DNA of 33,804 nt from Gemmobacter sp. (GCA_030834485.1 JAUREX010000004.1:1-33804); one strand, 5' to 3'. Shown: positions 1 to 8,175, counted from the stretch's first letter. Numbers and translations are program-made. Notes: generated by a model not told the origin, from the letters alone.

Positions 1-528
1 GCGGTCGAGGTCGGGGCGCGGCAGATACGCCTCGGACGACCGGGGATGCAGATCACCCTCAACGGGATCGCGCAGGGCCATGCGGCCGACCGCCTGGCCG
101 CGATGCTCCATGCCGAGGGGTTCGAGGCCGCGCTGATCGACGCAGGCGAGGTGCGCGCGCTGGGGCCGGGGCCGGCGGGGTCTGGCCATGAGGTCGCGCT
201 GATCGATCCGGCGGCGCCCACGCGGACGCGCGGCACGATGGCGCTGCGCGACAGCGCGCTTGCGATATCGGGGGGCTATGGCCTGCGGATGCCGGGGGGC
301 GGGCACCACATCATCGACCCGGCCACGGGCACGAGCGCCGAGGCCCTGATCGAGGTTCTGGTCGAGGCGCCGGGCGCGCGCGAGGCCGATGCGCTCTCGA
401 CCGCGCTCTATGTCGCGGGGCCCGAGTGGGCGGGCGCGATCCTGCCGCGCCGCGCCGGGGTGCGCGCGCGGCTGATGCGCGCGGACGGCACGACGATCTG
501 GCTCGGCGACACGGCGGGGCGGGCATGA
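1..528 (+). CDS. apbE: FAD:protein FMN transferase (ApbE family), C-terminal part; 5' end off window
   Basis: The frame is open to base 1 (AVEVGARQIRLGRPGMQITLNGIAQGHAADRL...LIDAGEVRALG...); the 'NGIAQGHAADR' and 'LIDAGE' motifs are typical of ApbE. Stop TGA at 526-528. Confidence 0.85.
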   Translation, partial: AVEVGARQIRLGRPGMQITLNGIAQGHAADRLAAMLHAEGFEAALIDAGEVRALGPGPAGSGHEVALIDPAAPTRTRGTMALRDSALAISGGYGLRMPGGGHHIIDPATGTSAEALIEVLVEAPGAREADALSTALYVAGPEWAGAILPRRAGVRARLMRADGTTIWLGDTAGRA

Positions 529-2048
529 CGGCGGGCGACGACGCACCGCCCCCCGACATGCGCCGGCGCGGGGCGCTGATCGGCCTCGGGGCGGCCGCAC
601 TTGCGGGGGCGGGAGGATTTGCGTTCCTGCGCCAGAGCGGGGCGGCGACGGTGCCGCGCCTCGGGATGCCGCCGCTTCTCGATGTGCGCGAGACGCGCAA
701 GATCGCGCTGCGCGCCCAGACCGGCCGCACCCGCTTTGGCGCGGGGCGGCCGAGCATGACGGCGGGCTTCAACCAATCCTACCTCGGCCCGACGATCATC
801 CTGCCGCGCGGCGAGGTCGCGACCGATCTACGCAATGCGCTCGACGAGGATGTGACGGTCCACTGGCACGGCCTTCTGGTGCCGGGCGAGGTCGACGGCG
901 GCCCGCATTTCCCCATCGCCGCCGGCGCGCGGCGGCGCGGCGTCCTGCCCGTCGCGCAAGAGCCGATGACGGCCTGGTATCACTCGCATGTCCATGGCGC
1001 GACGGCGCGGCATGTCTATGCGGGGCTTGCGGGGATCATCCATCTGGTCGACGGGCGCGACGACGAACGCGGCCTGCCCAGCCGCTACGGCATCGACGAT
1101 CTGACGCTGATCCTGCAGGACCGGCGGCTCGATGCCGAGGGGCGGATGGTCTATGACCTGACCCCGACCGACATCCTCAACGGCTTTCACGGCAACCGCA
1201 TCTTCGTCAACGGCCAGATCGGGGCGACGGCGGCGGTGCCGGCGGGGATCGTGCGGCTGAGGATCCTCAACGCCTCGAATGCGCGGACCTATACCCTCAT
1301 GTTCCCCGATGGCCGGCCGCTGCATCTGATCGCGACGGATGCGGGATATCTGCCCGCGCCGCGCGACATCCGCAGCCTGCGGATCGCCTCGGGCGAGCGC
1401 GCCGAGGTGCTCGTGGATTTCTCGGACGGGGCGGGCGGGCGGATGATCTCGGGGCGCGGACAGATCGACATCCTCGATTTCGCGGTCGACCCCGCGCTTG
1501 CGGTGCGGATCGACCACCTGCCCGACCGGATCGCCCCCGACCTGCCGCCCGTCGGTGAGGTCGATGGCCCGACGCGGCGCTTCGCCCTCAACACCGGGGG
1601 GGGCGCGGTGTCGGGCGGGTCTGCCGGGCATCAGGGCCATCAGGGACATCAGGGGCACGGCCAGGCCCTCGTGGCGACGACGGGCGAGACGGCCTCGGGC
1701 TCGAGCCACGATCTGCATGATTTCGCGATCAACGGCCGGGTCTATGATCCCGCGCGCACCGATTTCGACATCGCGCGCGGCACGACCGAACGCTGGGTGA
1801 TCTCGGGCGGGGCGGGGGGCGAGCATCCGTTTCACGTCCACGGGGTGCATTTCCGCGTGACGGACGAGGCCGGCGGCATGGTGCGGCCCGAGAACAGCGG
1901 CTGGAAGGATACGGTTCTGGTCGCGGGCCAGACCGAGATCGTGGTGCGCTTCGATCACCCCGCCCCGCCCGATTACCCCTTCATGTATCACTGCCACATC
2001 CTCGAGCATGAGGATGCCGGCATGATGGGCCAGTTCACGGTCAGCTGA
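525..2048 (+). CDS. Multicopper oxidase (CueO/FtsP-like), signal-bearing
   Basis: ATGA overlap with the upstream gene; copper motifs HWHG, WYHSHVHG, HPFHVHGVHF and MYHCHILEHEDAGMMGQF; N-terminal 'MRRRGALIGLGAAALAGAGG' resembles a Tat signal. Confidence 0.93.
   Translation: MTAGDDAPPPDMRRRGALIGLGAAALAGAGGFAFLRQSGAATVPRLGMPPLLDVRETRKIALRAQTGRTRFGAGRPSMTAGFNQSYLGPTIILPRGEVATDLRNALDEDVTVHWHGLLVPGEVDGGPHFPIAAGARRRGVLPVAQEPMTAWYHSHVHGATARHVYAGLAGIIHLVDGRDDERGLPSRYGIDDLTLILQDRRLDAEGRMVYDLTPTDILNGFHGNRIFVNGQIGATAAVPAGIVRLRILNASNARTYTLMFPDGRPLHLIATDAGYLPAPRDIRSLRIASGERAEVLVDFSDGAGGRMISGRGQIDILDFAVDPALAVRIDHLPDRIAPDLPPVGEVDGPTRRFALNTGGGAVSGGSAGHQGHQGHQGHGQALVATTGETASGSSHDLHDFAINGRVYDPARTDFDIARGTTERWVISGGAGGEHPFHVHGVHFRVTDEAGGMVRPENSGWKDTVLVAGQTEIVVRFDHPAPPDYPFMYHCHILEHEDAGMMGQFTVS
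1629..1664 (+). repeat. In-frame 9-nt tandem repeat (CATCAGGGN x3 then CACGGCCAG) encoding HQGHQGHQGHGQ
   Basis: Read directly in the multicopper oxidase frame. Confidence 0.9.
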
Positions 2049-2058
2049 CGGCCGCCCG

Positions 2059-2529
2059 TCAGAGGCCCGGCGGGATCAGGATTTCGTCGATCGCGTGCAC
2101 GACCCCGTTCGAGGCCGCGATGTCGGTCTTGATCAGCATGGCATGATTGACCGAGGCCCCGCCCGAGCGCAGGAACACGACCTCCTTGCCCTGCGTGGTC
2201 GCGATGGCCGCGCCCTCGGTCATCGCGGCGGCGGGGATCGCGCCGGGCAGGATGTGATAGGCCACGATCTCGGGCAGATCGGCGCGCAGCAGCAGCATCT
2301 CGAACCCGCCGCCGTCCTCGAGCTCGCGAAACGCCCGGTCATGGGGCGCGAGCAGCGTGATCGGCCCCGCCGCGCGCAGCGCCTCGATCAGCCCCGCGCG
2401 TTCGACGGCGACAAGGAACATCTCGTGATTGCCCGAGGCGCGCAGCACCTCGAGGATGTCGCGCGCCGCAGCCGGTGCGGCCGAGAACGCAAAGGCCGCG
2501 ACCGCCGCAAGACCGCCCCGCCATGCCAT
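2059..2529 (-). CDS. Fasciclin (FAS1) domain secreted protein
   Basis: MAWRGGLAAVAAFAFSAAPAAA signal peptide, then ...TLLAPHDRAFREL...IVAYHILPGAI...VNHAMLIKTDIAASNGVVHAIDEILIPPGL, a FAS1 pattern. Start set at CAT 2527-2529 rather than the longer ORF. Confidence 0.88.
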   Translation of the reverse strand: MAWRGGLAAVAAFAFSAAPAAARDILEVLRASGNHEMFLVAVERAGLIEALRAAGPITLLAPHDRAFRELEDGGGFEMLLLRADLPEIVAYHILPGAIPAAAMTEGAAIATTQGKEVVFLRSGGASVNHAMLIKTDIAASNGVVHAIDEILIPPGL

Positions 2530-2647
2530 CGCATCCCCCTGCCCCGTCGCATGGCCATCATGTCGCCCCCCGGCGGCCGACGCAATGGCCCGAAAGGATT
2601 GATCGGCGCGCGCACCTCGGCTAGCGTCATGGGCGACGGAGGACATC

Positions 2648-3307
2648 ATGCGCACTCTCATCCTGCTCGGGCTCTGCGCCCTTGTCGCCTTGCCGCAGCC
2701 GCTGCGCGCGGACGCCTTTTCGGATGGGGCGCGCGCCGCCATCGCGGGCGATTACGCGACCGCATTCGGCCACTGGCTGCCGCTCGCCGAAGGGGGGGAT
2801 GCGGATGCGCAATATAACCTCGGCAACCTCTACGATCGCGGCCTCGGGCGCGCCGAGGATGATGCGGCGGCGGCCGAATGGTATCGCCGCGCTGCCGGGC
2901 AGGGTGTCGTCGAGGCGATGGTGAACCTCGGCCTCATCCACGAGCTTGGCCGGGCGGGGGTCGCGCGCGATCCGGCCGAGGCCGCGCGCTGGTACGAAGA
3001 GGCGGGTGCGGCGGGCAATGCGCTCGCGCAATACAAGCTTGGCGAGATGTATTCGACCGGCACGGGCGTGCCGCAGGATTTCGAGCGCGCCGCGGAGTGG
3101 TATGAACGCGCGGTGCGCCAGAACCTCGCGGCGGCGATGTATCGGCTCGGCACGCTCTATGCGATGGGCCAGGGCGTCGCGCAGGACGCGGGGCTGGCGA
3201 GCGAGCTTTATGAGCGCGGCGAGGCCACGACCTGCATGATCCGCGGCCATGAATACGAACCCCTCGCGATGCGCACCGCGCGCATGTCCGTCTTCGTCGG
3301 CGGCTGA
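2648..3307 (+). CDS. Sel1-like repeat (SLR/TPR) protein, exported
   Basis: Signal peptide plus repeats such as DADAQYNLGNLYDRGLG..., ALAQYKLGEMYSTGTGVPQDFERAAEWYERA, AAMYRLGTLYAMGQGVAQD. Confidence 0.9.
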   Translation: MRTLILLGLCALVALPQPLRADAFSDGARAAIAGDYATAFGHWLPLAEGGDADAQYNLGNLYDRGLGRAEDDAAAAEWYRRAAGQGVVEAMVNLGLIHELGRAGVARDPAEAARWYEEAGAAGNALAQYKLGEMYSTGTGVPQDFERAAEWYERAVRQNLAAAMYRLGTLYAMGQGVAQDAGLASELYERGEATTCMIRGHEYEPLAMRTARMSVFVGG

Positions 3308-3310
3308 GCG

Positions 3311-4015
3311 ATGGCCAAGCATCCGATCGGCGCGCGTGCAAGGCGCGGCCTTGCAGGGCTTGCGCTCGTGCTCGGGCTCGCGTCGGGCCTTGCGCGCGCC
3401 GACAGCGCCCCCGAGGCCGCCGCCGCGTGGGAGCGGGGCGATCTCGCGGCCGCGCGCGCGATCTGGCAGGGGCTGGCGGCGTCGGGCGAGGGTGCCGCGC
3501 TCTTCAACTTGGGCGTGCTCGCGGACACGCCGCCCGATGGCGCGGCGCGCGACCCCGTGGCCGCGCTCGGGAATTACCGGGCGGCGGCGGCGGCGGGTTT
3601 CATGCCGGCCTTCTACAACATCGGCGTGCTGCTCCTTGAGGGCGACGGCGAGGTCGCGGCGGATCGGGCGGCAGCGCTCGAGGCGCTGCGCGAGGGGGCG
3701 CGGGCGGGCGACATCCTCGCGCAGATGCGGCTCGGCGAGGTGCTGAGCGCGCCCGACGCCCCCGAGGGCGCGGCAGGTGCCGCCGAGGGGACCGAATGGT
3801 TTCTGCGCGCGGCCGAGGCGAAATACGCGCCCGCGCAATTCGCGGTCAGCATGGCCTATGCGCTCGGCCGCGGGGTCGATGTCGACCTCGACCTCGCGGC
3901 ACTCTGGGCCGAGCGCGCCGAGGTCACGCAGATGATGTCGGGCGACATCGCCTATTGCACGCCCGAGAGCGCGGCGCTGCTCGCGCGCTGCCGCCGCCAG
4001 ACGCCGCAGTATTAG
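3311..4015 (+). CDS. Second tandem Sel1-like repeat protein, exported
   Basis: Starts 3 nt after the previous stop; signal-like N-terminus; Sel1-like repeats (GAALFNLGVLADTPPDG..., MPAFYNIGVLLLEGDGEVAADRAAALEALREGA..., APAQFAVSMAYALGRGVDVD). Confidence 0.85.
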   Translation: MAKHPIGARARRGLAGLALVLGLASGLARADSAPEAAAAWERGDLAAARAIWQGLAASGEGAALFNLGVLADTPPDGAARDPVAALGNYRAAAAAGFMPAFYNIGVLLLEGDGEVAADRAAALEALREGARAGDILAQMRLGEVLSAPDAPEGAAGAAEGTEWFLRAAEAKYAPAQFAVSMAYALGRGVDVDLDLAALWAERAEVTQMMSGDIAYCTPESAALLARCRRQTPQY

Positions 4016-4800
4016 CGCCTGACGGCCGGCGTCTCGATCGGCAGACCGTTGCCGCGCCAGGCGACGTAAAGTTCGAGCGCGAGGTATTCGGGGCTGCCGG
4101 GCGCGAAGGGCTCGGCCCGCAGCGACGTGTTGCACCATTCGAACATGCGGTGGCGCGAGCCCATCGCGAACCATTTCAGCCGATAGATCGGAAAGCCGTT
4201 GACATGGCCCTGGCTGATGCGGTCGCCGCGCAGCATCTGGCCTGCGCGCGCATCATGGCACTGGGTGCACGACAGATCGAGCTGGCCGCGCCGTTCGAAG
4301 AAAAGCGCGCGCCCCTGCTCGAAGAAGGGGGCCGCCGGACCATCGACCGCGACCGCGACCGGCACCCCGCGCGAGAGGTGCGAGACATAAGCCGTCAGCG
4401 CCAGAAGATCTTCTGATTCATAGACATAAGGCTCGGCATTCATGCGGCTTTCGCGGCAGTCGTTGATGTGCCCCTCAAGGTTCATCAGCGCGCCGGTCTG
4501 GGGATCGACGGCAGGCAGGCGGGCGGCGGCGCCGACAAGCCCCTCGCCCTCGGCGCCGTGGCAATCGGCGCAGGCCGCGCCCGACGCGCCCGCCGGTTCC
4601 GACCACAGCCTGCGGCCGCGGTCGATGGCGAAGAAGCCCGGATTGACGAAATCGTCGTCCTGCAACTCCTGCGTCGCCCGGGCCATGTAGTCATAACCCG
4701 AGATCGGCGGGCGCGGCGTCGGGTCGGGCTCCTGGGCCGAGGCCCCGAGCGCGCCGCAGAGCACGGCGCCAAGCGCCGCAAGGGTCAGGGCCGCGCGCAT
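4012..4800 (-). CDS. soxA: Sulfur oxidation diheme cytochrome c SoxA
   Basis: Two CxxCH motifs (CADCH, CTQCH); SoxA-type motifs INDCRESRMNAEPY and RHRMFEWCNTSLRAEPFAPGSPEYLALELY; adjacent soxX. Confidence 0.92.
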   Translation of the reverse strand: MRAALTLAALGAVLCGALGASAQEPDPTPRPPISGYDYMARATQELQDDDFVNPGFFAIDRGRRLWSEPAGASGAACADCHGAEGEGLVGAAARLPAVDPQTGALMNLEGHINDCRESRMNAEPYVYESEDLLALTAYVSHLSRGVPVAVAVDGPAAPFFEQGRALFFERRGQLDLSCTQCHDARAGQMLRGDRISQGHVNGFPIYRLKWFAMGSRHRMFEWCNTSLRAEPFAPGSPEYLALELYVAWRGNGLPIETPAVRR

Positions 4801-5252
4801 CAGGGATCCTCGGTCAGGGTCGCGAGATAGGCCACCACATCCTCGATCTGCTGGGCGGTATAGATCGTGCGGCCGACAAAGCGCCCGAGGACGTCGCGCA
4901 AGCCTTCGAGCTGGTAATAGGACGGCATCACCGTGTCGGGGTCGATGGCCTTGGGATCGACGAGGCGCTGGCGCAGCTCGGCCGGGGTGAAGCGCGCCCC
5001 GACGCCATGGAGCGGCGGGCCGATGTCGCCATGGTCGGGCTCTTCGGGGATCGGCATCGCATGGCAGATGAGGCAGGAGGCCGCGCCGAGGTCGCGCACC
5101 ACGAGGCGGCCGCGCTCGGGGTTGCCGGGCTCGGCGGTCAGGGGCTCGGGCATCTCCTGCGCGGCCGCACCTCCGGCGCAGAGCGCCAGCGCAAGCCCGA
5201 GCGCAAGACGGCGCCGCCCCTCAGCCCCAGATGTCTGTGGTGATGCTCGCAT
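4800..5252 (-). CDS. soxX: Sulfur oxidation monoheme cytochrome c SoxX
   Basis: CLICH heme motif, DIGPPLHGVGARFTPAELRQRLVDPKAIDPDTVMPSYY, ...YTAQQIEDVVAYLATL. Its stop shares one base with the soxA ATG. Start at CAT 5250-5252, overlapping the end of soxF. Confidence 0.9.
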   Translation of the reverse strand: MRASPQTSGAEGRRRLALGLALALCAGGAAAQEMPEPLTAEPGNPERGRLVVRDLGAASCLICHAMPIPEEPDHGDIGPPLHGVGARFTPAELRQRLVDPKAIDPDTVMPSYYQLEGLRDVLGRFVGRTIYTAQQIEDVVAYLATLTEDP

Positions 5253-6495
5253 ACCATCCATGCGCATAGCGCGCCTCGTCGCGGCGCACATCGGCGCCGG
5301 CGTCGCGGGGGCTGGTCCCGCCCGCCCCCTCGACCGCCTCGATCTTGCCCGATCCGCCGACGCGGAACACATCCGCGACAGAGATGCCGTATTCCGGCCC
5401 GACGAGGCTGTAGCAGGTGTTGATGAAGGATGGCGCCTGCGGCGCCTCGCCCCCCAGCACCGCCGCGAGCGCATGGGCGCAGGCCTTGCCCTGGCTCGAG
5501 GCCGCAAAGCCCGATTTCGGCATCGCCCCCGCGATGATCGCGTCGCCCAGCACATGCACCCCCGGCACGAGGAGCGATTCGAAGCTGACCGGATCGACGC
5601 TGCACCAGCCCCCTTCGCCCGCGAGGCCGAGCGTCTGCGCGAGCGCGCCGGCCCGCTGCGGCGGAATGATGTTCGCGACATCGACGACGAAGCGCGAGAA
5701 TTCCGTCACGATCTCGCCCTTGGCTGGATCGACCGCGAGCAGCGATCCGGCCTGCGACACCGGGATCCATTCGACGAGCGGGCCGTAGAGTTCCGCCCAG
5801 CCGTCGAGAAAGAGGCCCTGCTTGGAGAATGTGTCCTTGCCGTCGATCACGAGGAGCTTGGAGCGCGGCTTGTTCGTCTTGAGGTAATGCGCGATCAGGC
5901 TCGCGCGTTCATAGGGGCCGGGCGGGCAGCGATAGGGGTTCGCGGGGACCACGATCGCGACCGTGCCACCGTCTGCCATCGCCTCGAGCCGCGCGCGCAA
6001 CAGCAGGGTCTGCGCGCCCGCCTTCCAGGCATGCGGCATGATCTCGGCCGCGGCCGCGTCATAGCCCGCGATCGCATCGAAGCGCAGATCGATCCCCGGC
6101 GCGACCACGAGGCGGTCGAAGCCGACCTCGCCGCCACCCGCGAGGGTCAGCTTGCCCTTGCCCGCGTCGGCGCCGATCGCGCGATCCGCGATCACCTCGA
6201 TCCCGGCCGCGCGCAGCCCGTCGAGGCCGTGGCTGACCGATCCGATCTCGGCCATGCCGGCAATCACGAGGTTGCTGAAGGGGCAGGTGACGATCTGCGC
6301 CTCGGGTTCGATCAGGGTGACGGCGATCTCGGGCGCAATGCGGCGCAGCGCGCGCGCGCAGCTCGCGCCTGCAAACCCCGCGCCGACGACGGCGACGCGC
6401 GCCCCCGCCGCAGCGGCGGCCGGGCGGCCGAGCACAAGGGGCGCCGCGAGGGCGGTTCCGATCAGGTGGCGGCGGGTCAGCGCGGTTGCGGTCAT
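5221..6495 (-). CDS. soxF: FCSD-type FAD flavoprotein, SoxF/FccB (sulfide dehydrogenase flavoprotein)
   Basis: Tat-like leader TRRHLIGTALAAP; GxGxxG nucleotide-binding motif (VAVVGAGFAGASCARAL); FCSD redox-cysteine contexts NPYRCPPGPYERA and FINTCYSLV; flanked by a cytochrome c and soxXA. Confidence 0.92.
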   Translation of the reverse strand: MTATALTRRHLIGTALAAPLVLGRPAAAAAGARVAVVGAGFAGASCARALRRIAPEIAVTLIEPEAQIVTCPFSNLVIAGMAEIGSVSHGLDGLRAAGIEVIADRAIGADAGKGKLTLAGGGEVGFDRLVVAPGIDLRFDAIAGYDAAAAEIMPHAWKAGAQTLLLRARLEAMADGGTVAIVVPANPYRCPPGPYERASLIAHYLKTNKPRSKLLVIDGKDTFSKQGLFLDGWAELYGPLVEWIPVSQAGSLLAVDPAKGEIVTEFSRFVVDVANIIPPQRAGALAQTLGLAGEGGWCSVDPVSFESLLVPGVHVLGDAIIAGAMPKSGFAASSQGKACAHALAAVLGGEAPQAPSFINTCYSLVGPEYGISVADVFRVGGSGKIEAVEGAGGTSPRDAGADVRRDEARYAHGWYASITTDIWG

Positions 6496-6508
6496 CTTTC
6501 CCTCCCCC

Positions 6509-6811
6509 TCAGCGCAGCGCGGCGAAATAGGCGGCAATCGCCGCGATCTCGTCATCGGTAAATCCGCGCGCGATGCGATTCATCACCGTCCCCTCGAGCG
6601 CGCCGCTGCGATATTCGCTGAGCAGGCGCGCCATGTCTTCGGCTGCGATGCCGGCGATCGCGGGGATGGCGCCCGGGCTCTGGCCCTCGGGGCCGTGACA
6701 GGCCGCGCAGGAACCCGCGAGCATGTCGCCCCGCGCCCCCTCCGCACCCGCCGGAAGGGCGAGAGATGTCAACACAAGCCCGAGCAGCGCGCCCCGTTTT
6801 CCTGCGGTCAT
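6509..6811 (-). CDS. Small monoheme cytochrome c, likely FCSD cytochrome subunit (FccA/SoxE-like)
   Basis: Signal peptide; one CxxCH (CAACHGPEGQSPGAIPAIAG); C-terminal IARGFTDDEIAAIAAYFAAL; immediately upstream of soxF in the same direction. Confidence 0.85.
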   Translation of the reverse strand: MTAGKRGALLGLVLTSLALPAGAEGARGDMLAGSCAACHGPEGQSPGAIPAIAGIAAEDMARLLSEYRSGALEGTVMNRIARGFTDDEIAAIAAYFAALR

Positions 6812-6846
6812 GGTCCCTCCGATTCATCTTCTGCGCCTCTGACGCC

Positions 6847-6865
6847 GCCCCGCTCTCAGCGGGGC
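6847..6865 (-). promoter_or_regulatory. GC-rich hairpin in the 5' leader region of the cytochrome c-soxFXA operon
   Basis: GCCCCGCT-CTC-AGCGGGGC, 8 bp perfect stem with a 3-nt loop, about 35 bp upstream of the first start codon. Confidence 0.5.
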
Positions 6866-7067
6866 ACGGCGCGATGCGTCTTTGCCCCGAGGCTAGCGCA
6901 GCGCGCGGCGCGAAGGAAGTGGGCTGTTCGGCCGCAGGGGGCCAACCCCTTATGCCGGCTTGCACAGGCCCCGAATTGCGCCCTAGGCTCTGGCCGTAGA
7001 GCGCGCGGCAGCGGCGCGGGCGCCGGCCCGCCGCGGCTGCGCCCGTGCCGTCTCCGAGGGTCCAGCG

Positions 7068-7928
7068 ATGCCCGAGCCCACGCCCCCTGCCCTGCCCACG
7101 CGCCGGACGCTCTTGCGCTTCGCGGCGGCCGGCGTGGCGACACTTGCCGCGCCCGGGCTCTTGCGCGCCAACCAGGGCGTCACCGACCTCGAGGGGTTCG
7201 ATTCGGTCTGGCGCGATGCCGACACGATCATCGAGGCCAATTTCGGCCGCGGCGTCGTCTTCGAGCATGCGGGGCTGCACCTCGATATCCCCGATCATGT
7301 CGATACCGGCAGCTCGGTGCCCTGCACGATTCGCATCGACGCCGCGATGACGCCCGAGGATTGCCCGGTAGTCGCGCATCTCGTCTCTTACGGCAATCCG
7401 ACGCCGCAGATCCTGTCGGTCTGGTTCGCCCCCGAGGCCGGGCGGGCCGAGGTCTCGACCCGCATCCGGCTCGAACAATCGCAGCGCGTCACGCTCATCG
7501 CGCAGATGCGCGACGGGCGCCACCTGCGCGCCGACCGCGACGTGTCGGTCAGCTTCGGCGCCTGCGCGCAGATCGGATCGGGCTCGAACGATGATGTCTT
7601 CGCCTTTCAACCCGAAGCGCGCGTGAGCGTCCCGCCGCGTGCGGCCAAGGGAGAGATCGTGGCCGTGCGCGCCGTCATATCGCACCCTATGGAAACGGGC
7701 CTGCGCAAGAGCGCGACCGACGAATGGGTGCGCCAGCGCATCATCTCGAGCTTCGGGGCACGGCAGGGGGCGGTCGAGTTCTTCAAGGCGCGGCTCTATC
7801 CGGCGATGGCGACGAACCCCTACTTCCTCTTCCACCTGCGCGCCGAGGGCTCGGGACCGATAGATTTCAAGTGGTTCGACATGACCGGGCCGAGCTATCG
7901 CGCGCAGGCTGGCCTTGTCGTGAGTTGA
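7068..7928 (+). CDS. Fused SoxY-SoxZ-like sulfur carrier protein, Tat-type leader
   Basis: TRRTLLRFAAAG leader; a SoxY-like half (SVPCTIRIDAAM...VVAHLVSYGNPTPQILSVWFAPEAGRAEVSTRIRLEQSQRVTLIAQMRDGRHLRADRDVSVSFGACAQIG) continues without a stop into a SoxZ-like half (KGEIVAVRAVISHPMETGLRK...NPYFLFHLRAEGSGPIDFKWFDMTG). Confidence 0.85.
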   Translation: MPEPTPPALPTRRTLLRFAAAGVATLAAPGLLRANQGVTDLEGFDSVWRDADTIIEANFGRGVVFEHAGLHLDIPDHVDTGSSVPCTIRIDAAMTPEDCPVVAHLVSYGNPTPQILSVWFAPEAGRAEVSTRIRLEQSQRVTLIAQMRDGRHLRADRDVSVSFGACAQIGSGSNDDVFAFQPEARVSVPPRAAKGEIVAVRAVISHPMETGLRKSATDEWVRQRIISSFGARQGAVEFFKARLYPAMATNPYFLFHLRAEGSGPIDFKWFDMTGPSYRAQAGLVVS

Positions 7929-7952
7929 AGGGTCATCGCAGCGCGACCGGCC

Positions 7953-8003
7953 CCTGTCGACACCCCTCACGGATGCGTCACCTCGCCACAGGTGTTGACA
8001 GGG
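7953..8003. promoter_or_regulatory. Interrupted inverted repeat downstream of soxYZ and upstream of the Mo-hydroxylase operon
   Basis: Left arm CCCTGTCGACACC (7953-7965), right arm GGTGTTGACAGGG (7991-8003), complementary except one position (G-U in RNA). The right arm contains TTGACA. Confidence 0.5.
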
Positions 8004-8175
8004 CACAAGGCGCGCAAACCGTAATTATCGCTTGAGTTTTCTGGGGCCCGGACGCACCATCTCGTCGCGGAGATCATCCGCGTGTCGCCAGAAGGCCCAT
8101 CAGAAGGCTGCGGAGCGTCCCCTTCCGGGGGCATCGGGTTGCACCCCTTTCGGAACTCATGAGGGAGAAGGTTCT

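Noticed and set aside
2627-4174. 515-codon minus-strand ORF
   Set aside because: Antisense to the two Sel1-repeat genes; Arg/Ala-rich with no domain signal.
8032-8175. N-terminal extension of the 2Fe-2S subunit ([16 protein letters not shown]...)
   Set aside because: The internal ATG at 8176 has a good SD and begins the conserved fold; upstream sequence is treated as untranslated leader.
8032-8175. Possible molybdenum-cofactor riboswitch upstream of the Mo operon
   Set aside because: The GC-rich leader has only a short CCC-TTCC-GGG hairpin; I cannot match it to the known Moco consensus by eye, so I do not call it.
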